In this document: positions 29,266-38,318 of the stretch, one piece after another
Numbering within the stretch: the first letter of the stretch is position 1
Layout: every line of letters starts with the position of its first letter
Source of the DNA: Novosphingobium endophyticum
Lineage (GTDB): Bacteria > Pseudomonadota > Alphaproteobacteria > Sphingomonadales > Sphingomonadaceae
Direction: 5' to 3'
Assembly: GCF_014640675.1 (NCBI RefSeq)
Contig: NZ_BMHK01000009.1
Coordinates: 79,056-143,055 of the forward strand
Length of the DNA stretch: 64,000 bases
Notes under the pieces: generated by a model
What the model was told of the DNA's origin: nothing
Databases searched by the model: none
The model's input: the letters and a program-made list of their open reading frames with translations, nothing else
Made by a program: the position numbers and the translations under genes

Positions 29266-30425
29266 CAGTCGGAGCCTGTCAGGTCGATCTCGGCCTCCAT
29301 CGACAATCCGATGCGAAGCGGATGCTCCTTCAATTCGCTGGAATCGAGTTCGATACGCACCGGCAGGCGCTGTACGACCTTGATCCAGTTGCCGGTCGCA
29401 TTCTGTGCCGGGATCAGGGAAAAGGCCGATCCGGTGCCGCCTGAAAAGCCGGCCACCCTGCCGTGATACGTCACGTCCCCGCCGTAGAAGTCGGACGTGA
29501 GCGTGACCTTCTGGCCGGAGTGGACCTTGCCGAGCTGGTCTTCCTTGAAGTTGGCGTTGACGTAGAGCTGCCCCACCGGAACGATAACCATGGCGACCGA
29601 GCCATCCTCGACCTTCTGGCCGACCTGGATCGAACGCTTGGCAACGATACCGTCGACCAGTGCCCGGACGATCGTTCGCTCGAGATCGAGCCGGGCCTGT
29701 GCGAGCCGCGCCCTCGCAAGCTGGATTTCGGGCGCGGTCTCGGCGGTCGTGCCGGCAGTCAGCGCCTCCGAGGCCTCTTCCTGCCGCCGCGCGCTGATCG
29801 CGCCGGAACGTGCCTGCGCGACCGCCGCGCGCGCCTCGCGCGTCGCCGCCCGGGCCGAAGCCAGCGCCTCGCGCGCAGTGGTCAGTTCCTCTGCGGAAAC
29901 GGCGCCGCTCCCGGCCAGCGCGGCCCGGCGCTCATAGTCAGTCTGCGCCCGGGCGAGCGCGGCTTCGGCCGAGGCAAGGCGCGCCCTGGCCGAAGCGACC
30001 TGCGCGGCATCGGCATCGGCCGCCGCGCCCAGCGCCCCATTGTTGGCAAGGGACTGCCTGTACCGGCGCTCCGCGCTCGCCAGATCCGCCTCTGCCTCGG
30101 CGAGCGCGATCTTCTGGTCGGAATCATCCAGGCGGAACAGGAGCTGGCCCCGTTTCACCGGCTGCGTATCGGTGACCAGCACTTCTGCCACCTTGCCGCT
30201 GGTAAGCGGCGTAACCTGCGCCGTATCTCCCGCGACATAGGCATTGTCTGTCGAAACCGATCGGCTGCCGATAAAGGTGTCGTAGAGGAAATAGAGCCCC
30301 GCTATCGCTCCGACCGCGATCAGGAGCCCAATGAGCAGCGGCTTGCGGCGTTCCCCCTTGATGACACTGGCCGCCTCCGGCTCGCCTTCGTTTCCCGCAG
30401 GCACATCCTGCACTTCGTCAGTCAT
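29265..30425 (-). CDS. EmrA/HlyD-type membrane fusion protein
   Basis: A 386-residue periplasmic adaptor that links the MFS pump to the outer-membrane channel. One N-terminal membrane segment (about 29-48) is followed by the SVSTDNAYVAGDTAQVTPLTSGKV motif characteristic of EmrA, a long Ala/Arg/Glu coiled-coil hairpin (about 105-225), and a C-terminal lipoyl/barrel region. The ATG at 30425 overlaps the outer-membrane gene by 8 bases; the longer frame to 30476 would add an unlikely N-terminus. Confidence 0.92.
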   Translation of the reverse strand: MTDEVQDVPAGNEGEPEAASVIKGERRKPLLIGLLIAVGAIAGLYFLYDTFIGSRSVSTDNAYVAGDTAQVTPLTSGKVAEVLVTDTQPVKRGQLLFRLDDSDQKIALAEAEADLASAERRYRQSLANNGALGAAADADAAQVASARARLASAEAALARAQTDYERRAALAGSGAVSAEELTTAREALASARAATREARAAVAQARSGAISARRQEEASEALTAGTTAETAPEIQLARARLAQARLDLERTIVRALVDGIVAKRSIQVGQKVEDGSVAMVIVPVGQLYVNANFKEDQLGKVHSGQKVTLTSDFYGGDVTYHGRVAGFSGGTGSAFSLIPAQNATGNWIKVVQRLPVRIELDSSELKEHPLRIGLSMEAEIDLTGSD

Positions 30426-31878
30426 TTTTGGGAGCCTTTTCACTGGATTTGTCTTCGAACCCGCCGCCCAGCGCACGCCTCAGCGCGACTTCAAGAGCCA
30501 GGGTCCGGAAACGGGCGTCGATCGCGGCTTCGCGCGCTTCAAGAGCGGCGGTCTCGGCGGTCAGGACTTCGAGGTAGCTGGAAAGCCCGCCGCGGTAGCG
30601 ACTGAGCGCGATGTCATAACCGGCCGCGGACCTGTCCCGCGCCTCGATTACGTCACTTTCGCGGGCGGCGGCCGCATCCCGGCTGGCAAGCGCGTCAGCG
30701 ACGTCCTGGAGCGCTCCGACGACGGCCCTGTTGTAGTCCGCGACGGCGGCATCGTAGTCCCCCCGGGCCTGCGTGAACTGCCCCTTGAGCCGCCCTCCCA
30801 GAAAGATCGGCAGGCTGATTGCGCCACCCGCATCGCCATAGGTCGAACCGCTGTCGACGAGCTTCGAGAGTCCCAGTGAGGTGACGCCGATCAGTCCGCT
30901 GAGCGAGACATCCGGCATGAATGCCGCCCTTGCCTCCTCGATGCGGGACGCCGCCGCCTCTGCCCGCAGGCGCGCGGCGACGATGTCCGGCCGCCGGCCA
31001 GCGAGAGCGATCCCGGCATCGGCCGGCAGCGGGGTCTCCGGTATCGCCGCCAGCGATGGCGGCGCGATGGCGAGCCCCCGGTCGGGGCCGGCGCCCAGCA
31101 GCGCGGCCAGCGCGTGGCGGCGAAGCAGCACCTGCTCGGCATTGGCCGACAGATCGGCCCGGGCACCTGCGGCAGCGGCTTCGGCCAGGCGAAGCGGGCC
31201 TTCGTTGTCGAGCCCCTGCTCCACCCGCTGGCGAGTCAGCTCAACCGTGCTCTCGCGCGCATGAAGCGCCTCCTCCAGCGCCTTGCCGCGCTCGGTGAGA
31301 CGGGCAAGATCGAAATAGGAAGCGACCACGTTCGCCGCGAGCATGAGGGCTGCCTGCCGGGCATCGGCTTCGGCCGCCATTTCCTCCGACGTGGCGGCGG
31401 CAAGCCCGTTTCGGGCCTTGCCCCACAGGTCCAGATCGAACTCGCCCGTCAGCGCCAGCGTCCCGGTGCTCTTCCAGCCGCGCGGGACCACCTCGGGAGG
31501 CACGCCCGCGTTATAGCTCTGCTTGGTCACGCCGGCCGAAGCCTGGCCGCCGACGCGGGGCAGGCCTTGCGCGCCCGCCGCTTGCACGGCGCCGCGCGCC
31601 TGCCGTATCCGCGCCTCGGCCATGGCGACGCTCGGCGATCGGGCCAGCGCCTCATCCACCAGCTCGTTGAGCTGGGAATCGCCGTAGGCGGTCCACCAGC
31701 GTTCCTGCGGCCAATGCGCGGCAATGTCCGCAGCCGGCAGCGAGCGGCCGCTTTCCAGACCGGCGGGAGGGCGCATTTCCGGACGAGCGCCGAGATCGGG
31801 CGCCATACATGCGGAAAGCGGAAGGGCGAGGGCAAGCAGCGACATCGTCGCGACTCGTGATGTTATTACCGTACTCAT
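30418..31878 (-). CDS. Efflux outer-membrane lipoprotein (NodT/OprM family)
   Basis: A 486-residue outer-membrane factor of the TolC/NodT group. It has a lipoprotein signal peptide with lipobox ALPLSACMAP (Cys near 24), the QERWWTAYGDSQLNELVDEALARSPSVAMAEARIRQAR repeat, and the second half-repeat typical of the family. Its start lies inside the operator shared with tetR, and the predicted transcription start almost coincides with the ATG. It is the first gene of the efflux operon. Confidence 0.92.
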   Translation of the reverse strand: MSTVITSRVATMSLLALALPLSACMAPDLGARPEMRPPAGLESGRSLPAADIAAHWPQERWWTAYGDSQLNELVDEALARSPSVAMAEARIRQARGAVQAAGAQGLPRVGGQASAGVTKQSYNAGVPPEVVPRGWKSTGTLALTGEFDLDLWGKARNGLAAATSEEMAAEADARQAALMLAANVVASYFDLARLTERGKALEEALHARESTVELTRQRVEQGLDNEGPLRLAEAAAAGARADLSANAEQVLLRRHALAALLGAGPDRGLAIAPPSLAAIPETPLPADAGIALAGRRPDIVAARLRAEAAASRIEEARAAFMPDVSLSGLIGVTSLGLSKLVDSGSTYGDAGGAISLPIFLGGRLKGQFTQARGDYDAAVADYNRAVVGALQDVADALASRDAAAARESDVIEARDRSAAGYDIALSRYRGGLSSYLEVLTAETAALEAREAAIDARFRTLALEVALRRALGGGFEDKSSEKAPKND

Positions 31879-31944
31879 GCGTACACTTTTTATTGAAGCG
31901 CGACTTGCGCCTGTCAACCAAAAAGTGTACTTGCTGGTACGCAT
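31877..31944. promoter_or_regulatory. Nested inverted-repeat operator between tetR and efflux operon
   Basis: The 66-bp divergent gap holds two perfect inverted repeats: GTACACTTTTT (31881-31891) with AAAAAGTGTAC (31920-31930), and ATGCGTAC (31877-31884) with GTACGCAT (31937-31944). Both start codons lie at the outer edges. This is the expected site for the divergent TetR repressor, which would then control itself and the pump. Confidence 0.65.
31889..31917 (-). promoter_or_regulatory. Predicted promoter of the efflux operon
   Basis: On the minus strand a perfect TTGACA (31917-31912) is followed after 17 bases by AATAAA, in an A/T-rich tract that is also the left half of the operator. A bound repressor would cover the -10 region, and the transcript would be almost leaderless. 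Confidence 0.45.
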
Positions 31945-32559
31945 ATGGGAGAGAAAACCGGAAAACGAGAGCTCAACAAGGCGAAGAAGCGCGCCGAAAT
32001 CGTTGCCATCGCCAGCCGCTGGTTCTGCGAACACGGCTACGGGGCGACGAGCATGTCGGCGATCGCCGACGAACTCGGCGGATCGAAGACGACGCTATGG
32101 TCGCACTTTTCCTCGAAGGAGGAACTGTTCGTGGCCGTGGTCGATTGGCAGGTCGAATGTTTCGCTCAGGACCTCGAACGCACTCTCGACATCAATCACT
32201 TCAGCACGTCGACGCTGCGAAAGCTCTGCCTGCGACTGATCCAGCAGTTGATCGACAGCAGCGCTTCGCCGCTCTACCGGCTCGTGGTCAGCGAAGGCGA
32301 GCGGTTTCCGGAGATCGTCGAAGCCTACTTCAGGCTCGGCCCGGCGAGGCTGCGCTCGCGTATCCACCGGTTCTTCGCGACTCATTTCGAGGAACCGGAC
32401 GCCTCGGAACTCTCGCGACTCGTCATTACCGCCCTCGTCGGCTTTCGCTCGGAAGTCCTCGTCAATCCGATCCGCCCGAAGACTTCGGACCGCGAACACT
32501 TCGTCGACATGCTGATCGCCCGGCTGCGGCTCGACGGCATCGAGCCGGCCGGGCATTGA
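31945..32559 (+). CDS. TetR/AcrR family repressor, divergent from the efflux operon
   Basis: A 204-residue regulator with an N-terminal TetR helix-turn-helix (IVAIASRWFCEHGYGATSMSAIADELGGSKTTLWSHFSSKEELF, about residues 20-63) and a C-terminal ligand domain (YRLVVSEGERFPEIVEAYFRLG) of the AefR/RutR-like type. It is divergently arranged with the outer-membrane/adaptor/pump genes, with inverted repeats in between, so it most likely represses them until a ligand binds. Confidence 0.92.
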   Translation: MGEKTGKRELNKAKKRAEIVAIASRWFCEHGYGATSMSAIADELGGSKTTLWSHFSSKEELFVAVVDWQVECFAQDLERTLDINHFSTSTLRKLCLRLIQQLIDSSASPLYRLVVSEGERFPEIVEAYFRLGPARLRSRIHRFFATHFEEPDASELSRLVITALVGFRSEVLVNPIRPKTSDREHFVDMLIARLRLDGIEPAGH

Positions 32560-32592
32560 ACATACCCCTCCTCCAGCACCTGGAAGACGCAC

Positions 32593-33084
32593 ATGGACCG
32601 CTCCCCCATCCTCATCGTCACTACCGGCGGCACGATCGACAAGCAGTACTTCGACGCCCTCAGCGAATACCAGATTACCGAGAGCGTGATCGAAAAGCTG
32701 CTGGCGACGGCGCGCGTTACCCACCCTTTCCGCGTCATCGAACTGATGCGCAAGGACAGCCTCGAACTGACCGACGATGATCGCGCCCTGATCGCGGCGA
32801 CCGTCGCGAACGCGCCCGAAAGGCGCGTGGTCATCACCCATGGGACGGATACCATGGCCGAAACCGCGAAGACCCTTGCCCACATCCCGGGCAAGACCGT
32901 GGTCTTCGCCGGCGCCCTTGCCCCGGCGCGCTTTGCCGAAAGCGATGCCGCGTTCAACCTCGGCATGGCCTTCGCCTGCTGCCAGACGGCCGCGCCCGGG
33001 GTGTGGATCACCATGAATGGCTCCGTTTTCGACGGTCTCAAGGTCCGCAAAGACCGCGAGGCGGGGACCTTCGTCGAAATCTGA
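32593..33084 (+). CDS. Single-domain asparaginase-like protein
   Basis: A 163-residue protein with only the N-terminal domain of type I/II L-asparaginase. The catalytic-threonine motif TTGGTIDK (near residue 11) and the second-threonine motif THGTDTMAETAKTL (near 83) are both present, but the C-terminal half of normal 330-residue asparaginases is missing. Such short proteins form a known group in proteobacteria, usually annotated as asparaginase domain-containing; whether they hydrolyse asparagine is not established. It is preceded by a GGAAG site and lies 33 bases after tetR. Confidence 0.85.
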   Translation: MDRSPILIVTTGGTIDKQYFDALSEYQITESVIEKLLATARVTHPFRVIELMRKDSLELTDDDRALIAATVANAPERRVVITHGTDTMAETAKTLAHIPGKTVVFAGALAPARFAESDAAFNLGMAFACCQTAAPGVWITMNGSVFDGLKVRKDREAGTFVEI

Positions 33085-33203
33085 TCTTCCGGATCGGATC
33101 AGTTACCTCTTCCCTCAAGGGCAAATTCGGGGCGACTCCTTGGCCGGGAACGAGGGGGTAAAGGCAAAGGGCCTTCCACCCCTCACTGGCAAGGGAAGCA
33201 CCG

Positions 33204-34676
33204 GTGACGGCCGAAACGCATATCAGGGCCGACGTTCATGCCGCGCTCGCGCAGGCGCCGGTCGGCGCGATGGTGGTCGACGCCGCGGGCGTCGTCTCCT
33301 GGGCGAACTCCGCGCTTGCCACGCTTCTGGCGGAGTCCGACCCTGCCTCGCTGCGCCATTCGCTGGTCTACACCTGGCTGGGCGAGGACGAGGCGGACAC
33401 GCTCCGGCAGATGCTCGACCTCCATTTCGCCGCCCCGGACGAAGCCCGGTCGGGGTGGGTGCGTCAATTCACGCTGTTCGGGCTCGACGGAGCGAGCCAG
33501 ACCGTCGAGATGACGATCGCCACGCTGTCCGAGGAATACGAACAGTCCGCCATCATCTACGTCCAGAGTCTCACCCGCCAGATCATCGCGGAAAGGCGTT
33601 TCACGCAGATATTCGAGAACCTTCCGCTCGCCCTCCTCGTCGTCGACAGCCGCCAGCGCATCGTCCAGGCCAACCGCACCCTGGCGACCGAATTCGGCTA
33701 TGAATACGAGGACCTCGTCGGCCAGCCGCTGGAAATGCTGCTTCCGGACCGGTACCGCGAAGCGCATGGCCATCATGTCGAAGGCTATCTGGCCGACCCC
33801 ACCTCGCGGATGATGGGTTCGGGCCGGGATCTTACCGGGCTGCACAGCTCGGGCCAGGAGATCCCGGTCGAGATCGCCCTCAGCAAGCTGGAAACGGCCA
33901 GCAAGCCGCTGTTCATGGCGACGGTCAGCAATATCTCCCAGCGCAAGGGCGCGGAAAGCGCGCTACAGCAGACCAACGCGCAACTGGAGGAATTCACGTA
34001 CGTCGCCAGCCACGACTTGCGCTCTCCGCTGCGCGGCATCGGCGATCTGGTAAGCTGGATTCGCGAGGACCTGGGCGAGGACAACCTGCCCGAGGACGTG
34101 CGCCATAACTTTGACCGCATCGCGCTTCGCATCGCACGCGCCGAACAGATGATCGACGACCTGCTCGACTATGCCCGCGCCGGAACGCGCGACACCGCCA
34201 TGGAACGCATCGACCCGCAGGACCTGATCGCGGAAGCCATCGCCATGGCCATGCTCCCGGAAAGCTTCACTGTCGAAGTCGACGTCGTCGGCAGTGACAT
34301 CACCGCCCCGCGCGCGCCGCTTTCCACTTCGCTGCGTAACCTGATCGGCAATTCGGTCAAACACCACGGCGCCCGTTCGGGCAAAATCCGTGTCGCCATG
34401 CGCGAGGAGGGCCGGTTTGCCGTCTTCACTGTCGAAGACGACGGTCAGGGCATCACGCCGGGCAGCGAGAAGCGCATCTTCAAGCTGTTCCACCGCGCCT
34501 CCCCGGGCACGGAGGGTGACGGGGTGGGCCTCGCCATCACCCAGCGCGTGATCAATGCCCACGGCGGTATGATCACGGTAGTCCAGGGTGAAGGCACCGG
34601 GCGCGGCACGCTCAGCGGCGCCTGCTTCGAAATCCACTGGCCGCGCATCCTGCTGAGGGAGGTCGACGATGAATGA
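33204..34676 (+). CDS. Two-PAS cytoplasmic sensor histidine kinase
   Basis: A 490-residue soluble kinase starting with GTG. Two PAS domains are seen at about residues 12-110 and 130-245 (ENLPLALLVVDSRQRIVQANRTLATEFGYEYEDLVGQ), then a short coiled coil, HisKA with histidine in YVASHDLRSPLRGIGDL near 269, and HATPase (NLIGNSVKHHGA, EDDGQGITPG, GDGVGLAITQR). There is no membrane segment. Its stop overlaps the next gene's start. It resembles the kinases that work with small RcpA-like receivers. Confidence 0.9.
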   Translation: MTAETHIRADVHAALAQAPVGAMVVDAAGVVSWANSALATLLAESDPASLRHSLVYTWLGEDEADTLRQMLDLHFAAPDEARSGWVRQFTLFGLDGASQTVEMTIATLSEEYEQSAIIYVQSLTRQIIAERRFTQIFENLPLALLVVDSRQRIVQANRTLATEFGYEYEDLVGQPLEMLLPDRYREAHGHHVEGYLADPTSRMMGSGRDLTGLHSSGQEIPVEIALSKLETASKPLFMATVSNISQRKGAESALQQTNAQLEEFTYVASHDLRSPLRGIGDLVSWIREDLGEDNLPEDVRHNFDRIALRIARAEQMIDDLLDYARAGTRDTAMERIDPQDLIAEAIAMAMLPESFTVEVDVVGSDITAPRAPLSTSLRNLIGNSVKHHGARSGKIRVAMREEGRFAVFTVEDDGQGITPGSEKRIFKLFHRASPGTEGDGVGLAITQRVINAHGGMITVVQGEGTGRGTLSGACFEIHWPRILLREVDDE

Positions 34677-35100
34677 CAGCCGTACGGGAGGCTGCACGGT
34701 CCTGGTGGTCGACGACGACGTCGCGCTCGAAGGCGTTCTCCGCAGCTTTCGCAAGCACGAGGTCCCCTGCCGGACGCTGACCGCCGGCGACGGCGAGGAA
34801 GCGCTCGCGATCCTGCGCGGAACGCATCCCGCCAAGCGGCTGGAAACGCCCGTCGTCGTCCTGCTCGACCTCAACATGCCCGGCATGGACGGTTTCCAGT
34901 TCCTCGAGGCCCTGCGCGCCGATTGTGCGCTCAGGCGAACCGTGGTTTTCGTCCTGACCACTTCCGCGCGCGATCAGGACCGCTTCCGCGCCTACGATGA
35001 GCAGGTGGCGGGCTACATGGTCAAGTCGGCCGTCGGCCCGCAGTTCGCCCTGCTCTCCGAGTTCATGACCGACTACGCCCGGACCCAGAAACTGCCGTGA
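34669..35100 (+). CDS. Single-domain response regulator (RcpA-like)
   Basis: A 143-residue stand-alone receiver. The acidic pocket VVDDD is near residue 13, the phosphorylated Asp is in VVLLDLNMPGMDGF near 67, and the conserved Thr/Lys are in LTTSARDQ and YMVKSAV. It has no output domain. It overlaps the kinase by 8 bases upstream and shares GTGA with the next gene, so the three form one operon. Confidence 0.92.
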   Translation: MNDSRTGGCTVLVVDDDVALEGVLRSFRKHEVPCRTLTAGDGEEALAILRGTHPAKRLETPVVVLLDLNMPGMDGFQFLEALRADCALRRTVVFVLTTSARDQDRFRAYDEQVAGYMVKSAVGPQFALLSEFMTDYARTQKLP

Positions 35101-36902
35101 CGGGCCGGCACCTCTCCCCGCCGAGGCACCCTGCCACGGATATCCCGCAAGACGGCACCCGGGCCCTGTCGGTCCTGATCGTCGATGACGACGACGTGGA
35201 CCGCGAACGCCTGATCCGAATGCTGCGGCAGAGTCCGCGCCCGATCCAGATCACCGAAGCTGCCTCGCACGCCGAGGCACTGCGCGTTATCCGCAGTCCG
35301 GCGAGCCATTTCGACATCGTTTTTCTCGACTTCGGCCTGCAGGACGGGGACGGACGCGATCTCGTGCCGATGATCCGCGCCGAGATCGACCCGGACTGTC
35401 CGATCGTCGCGGTGACCGGCAACGGCAGCGAACAGGTCGCCGCGGCCTCCATCAAATCCGGCATGACCGAGTTCCTCGCCAAGCGCCAGCTCTCCGAAGG
35501 GCAGGTGCTCGCCTCGCTCGAGGAAGGGCTGGCGTGGCGCAAGTACCGGCACGAACTGCGCCGCGCCGAAGAGGAGCTGACCTACCGCAGCCTCCACGAC
35601 CCGCTCACTGACCTACCCAACCGCACCCTGTTCTTCGACCGCCTCGGCCAGAGCTGCGCGCGCGCCAAGCGCCATGGCGATCCCTTCGCGGTGCTGATGC
35701 TGGATCTCGACCGCTTCAAGGAGATCAACGACAGCTTCGGCCATGCCACCGGCGACATGACGTTGACCACGATCGCCCACCGCCTGCGCACGAACCTGCG
35801 CGAAGTCGATACCGTTGCGCGTCTGGGCGGAGATGAATTCGCGGTTCTGCTTCAGAACATCGACACGAATGAACTGGCACTGCAGATGGGCGCGAAGCTT
35901 ATCGGCCTGATCGAGCAGCCCATCCTCTGCGGGAGCCGCATGCTGAGCGTCGGCGCGTCGATCGGGATCGCGCTGTGTCCAGAGCTGGACTGCTCTCCCC
36001 CTGCGCTGCTCTCGGCCGCCGACGATGCGATGTACGAGGCCAAGCGCGGCATCGACAAGCTGGTTCTGGCGAACGACAGCACCATCAGGCGGATGAAGTC
36101 GCTCGACCGCAAGGGCATGCTCGAGGACCTGGAACGCGCCATGGCCCGCGATTCGATCGACTGGCACTGGCAACCCAAGGTCGACATGAGCAGCGGCCGC
36201 GTGCTCGGCTTCGAAGTGCTGGTACGCTGGCGCCATCCGGGCGACCAGCCGGTACCGGCTGACCAGTTGATCGACACGATCGAGCAATCGCCCCTGCTCG
36301 AACCTTTCACCACGCACTGTCTCAACAAGGTGCTCGGGCAGTTCGCACGGATACAGGACCGGATCGACGGAGCCTCGATCTCCATCAACATCTCCGCGCG
36401 CATGCTCGAACGGTCGAACTTCGTCGACAACCTGCACGAAGTGATTGCCCGTCACCATGTCGATCCCGAGCGGGTCACGCTGGAACTCACCGAAACCGCG
36501 CTGATCGCCAATCCGGCGCAGGCGCAGCGCGTGATCGAACGGCTGAGGGAACGCGGCATCCGGCTTTCCATCGACGACTTCGGATCGGGCTTCACCTCGT
36601 TCGGCTACTTGCGCGAATTCGCCATCAGCGAGATCAAGATCGACCGGTCCTTCATCACCCGCTTCACCGAAAGCCGCTTCGATCAGTCGCTGGTGAACAG
36701 CCTCGTCGTGCTGTGCGAGAGCCTGGGCATCGGGCTCGTGGCCGAGGGCGTGGAAACGCCGGAGGTCCAGCAGATGCTGACGTCTCTGGGGTGCAACGCC
36801 GGACAGGGCTATGGCATCTGCCGGCCGATGCCCTATGAGGATGTGCTGGGCTGGATGGCACAGAGAGGCGGCGCGCAGCCGGACCAGCGCCTCAACGCCT
36901 GA
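35097..36902 (+). CDS. Response regulator with GGDEF and EAL domains
   Basis: A 601-residue cyclic-di-GMP enzyme. A receiver (Asp in FLDFGLQDGDG near 78) is followed by a GGDEF domain with intact ARLGGDEFAVLL near 243 and an EAL domain. The EAL signature reads FEVLVRWRHP (EVL), but the other catalytic positions look present: NISARM, ELTETAL, DDFGSGFTSF, KIDRSFI, EGVETPEVQ. Both synthase and phosphodiesterase activity are possible. It is coupled to the upstream receiver and kinase. Confidence 0.92.
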   Translation: MTGRHLSPPRHPATDIPQDGTRALSVLIVDDDDVDRERLIRMLRQSPRPIQITEAASHAEALRVIRSPASHFDIVFLDFGLQDGDGRDLVPMIRAEIDPDCPIVAVTGNGSEQVAAASIKSGMTEFLAKRQLSEGQVLASLEEGLAWRKYRHELRRAEEELTYRSLHDPLTDLPNRTLFFDRLGQSCARAKRHGDPFAVLMLDLDRFKEINDSFGHATGDMTLTTIAHRLRTNLREVDTVARLGGDEFAVLLQNIDTNELALQMGAKLIGLIEQPILCGSRMLSVGASIGIALCPELDCSPPALLSAADDAMYEAKRGIDKLVLANDSTIRRMKSLDRKGMLEDLERAMARDSIDWHWQPKVDMSSGRVLGFEVLVRWRHPGDQPVPADQLIDTIEQSPLLEPFTTHCLNKVLGQFARIQDRIDGASISINISARMLERSNFVDNLHEVIARHHVDPERVTLELTETALIANPAQAQRVIERLRERGIRLSIDDFGSGFTSFGYLREFAISEIKIDRSFITRFTESRFDQSLVNSLVVLCESLGIGLVAEGVETPEVQQMLTSLGCNAGQGYGICRPMPYEDVLGWMAQRGGAQPDQRLNA

Positions 36903-37052
36903 GCCTGTCGCCCGCCTGATCCGGTGCGCGAGGGGGGACGCCGTGCAGCAACGCCCGCGCGATGTACGTGCCGGACAGCGTAGTTGTGCCTTGCACAAGG
37001 CTCCGTGCGGTCGGCATGAACGGCACCGACACGAAAGAGGATACCAGCTGAG

Positions 37053-38219
37053 ATGAGCGACGCCGTTTTCGATTGCTCCGACATCGACCAGTACCTGGGC
37101 AAGGTCATGGACTTCTCGCCCCTGCGCGAGCCCATCGCCAACAACGATATCCGGCGCTGGGTCCACGCCATGCACTACGCCAACCTGCTGCACTTCGACC
37201 CGGATTATGCCGCCGCGAGCCGCTGGGGCGGGCTCGTCGCGCCGCAAAGCTTTTCCATCGCGACCGACGATGGCCACGGCGCCGCGCCGGCCTGCGTGGG
37301 CTGCATTCCCAATTCGCACCTGCTCTTCGCCGGAGACGAATGGTGGTTCCACGACACGCGCATCAAGGCAGGAGACGTCGTCCGCAACGAGCGCATTCCT
37401 TTCGACTATACCGTCAAGGAAACCGGATTCGGCCCGACCTGCTTCCAGCGCGGCGACAACAACTACTACAACCAGGACGGCGACCCGATCGCCAAGCAGC
37501 GCTCCACCGCGCTGCGCTATAACGCTCATGCCGGCGGCGCCTCCGTCAACGAGGCGGACTTCAACGATCCCGAGTGGACGGACGAGGAACTGCACGACGT
37601 AGAACAGCGGGTCTTCGCCTGGGTGCAGATGCTTCATGACCTGGGCCACAAGGAACGCTGGTGGGACGACGTGAATGTCGGCGACCAGCTTCCCGAACGC
37701 GTCTTCGGCCCGCACTCGCTCGCCAGCTTCGCGACCGAGTGGCGCGCCTATATCATGAACACCTGGGGCGCGATCGCCTTTCGCAAGAATGACCTCGAGG
37801 CATTGGGCTTTACGCGCGAAATGGCCGGCTACGAGAATGACCCCGACATGATGAAGGTGAACCCCTTCCTCACCGATGGCGCCTATTACGGCCCGTCGCG
37901 CGGGCACCTGTTCCCCAAATACGCCCGCCGCATTGGCATGCCGCGCGGCTATGGCTACGGCGCCTCGATGGGCTCATGGGTGACCGACTTCCTTTCCGGC
38001 TGGGCGGGCGAGCACGGCATGGTCGTGCATTCCACCGCGAACTACCGCGGCCCCGCACTGACGGGCGACATCACCATCCAGACTGCCGAAGTGGTCGACA
38101 AGATGGTCGACGACGAAGGCCGCCATCTCGTTCAGGTCAAGCACCTCATGCAGAACCAGAAGGGCGTGAAGATGTGCCTGGGCGTGGCCGAAATCGCGCT
38201 GCCGAAGAAGGCAGGCTAG
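37053..38219 (+). CDS. FAS1-like/MaoC hot-dog dehydratase family protein
   Basis: A 388-residue soluble protein with two hot-dog folds: an N-terminal FAS1-like dehydratase domain (IRRWVHAMHYANLLHFDPDYAAASRWGGLVAPQSF, near 35-70) and a C-terminal MaoC-like domain (WAGEHGMVVHSTANYRGPALTGDITIQTAEV). The family hydrates or dehydrates acyl-CoA substrates. No lipid or steroid degradation gene is adjacent, so the substrate is unknown. It stands alone between the c-di-GMP operon and a strong terminator. Confidence 0.82.
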   Translation: MSDAVFDCSDIDQYLGKVMDFSPLREPIANNDIRRWVHAMHYANLLHFDPDYAAASRWGGLVAPQSFSIATDDGHGAAPACVGCIPNSHLLFAGDEWWFHDTRIKAGDVVRNERIPFDYTVKETGFGPTCFQRGDNNYYNQDGDPIAKQRSTALRYNAHAGGASVNEADFNDPEWTDEELHDVEQRVFAWVQMLHDLGHKERWWDDVNVGDQLPERVFGPHSLASFATEWRAYIMNTWGAIAFRKNDLEALGFTREMAGYENDPDMMKVNPFLTDGAYYGPSRGHLFPKYARRIGMPRGYGYGASMGSWVTDFLSGWAGEHGMVVHSTANYRGPALTGDITIQTAEVVDKMVDDEGRHLVQVKHLMQNQKGVKMCLGVAEIALPKKAG

Positions 38220-38271
38220 CGCGGCCCTGCCCCGCCGCGACGATCCTCGTCCGCGGTTCGGCAAGTTTCGT

Positions 38272-38300
38272 GGCCCTCCCGCTTGCGGGAGGGCCTTTTT
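38272..38300 (+). terminator. Rho-independent terminator after the hot-dog protein gene
   Basis: GGCCCTCCCG and CGGGAGGGCC form a perfect 10-bp stem with a CTTG loop, followed by TTTTT. A textbook terminator. Confidence 0.93.
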
Positions 38301-38318
38301 CTGTGCGGGCGCTCCGGG

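Noticed and set aside
35613..37907. 764-residue open frame on the minus strand
   Set aside because: Antisense to the intact GGDEF-EAL gene and the hot-dog gene; rich in Arg, His, Val and Ala as expected from the reverse frame of GC-rich genes, with no family features.
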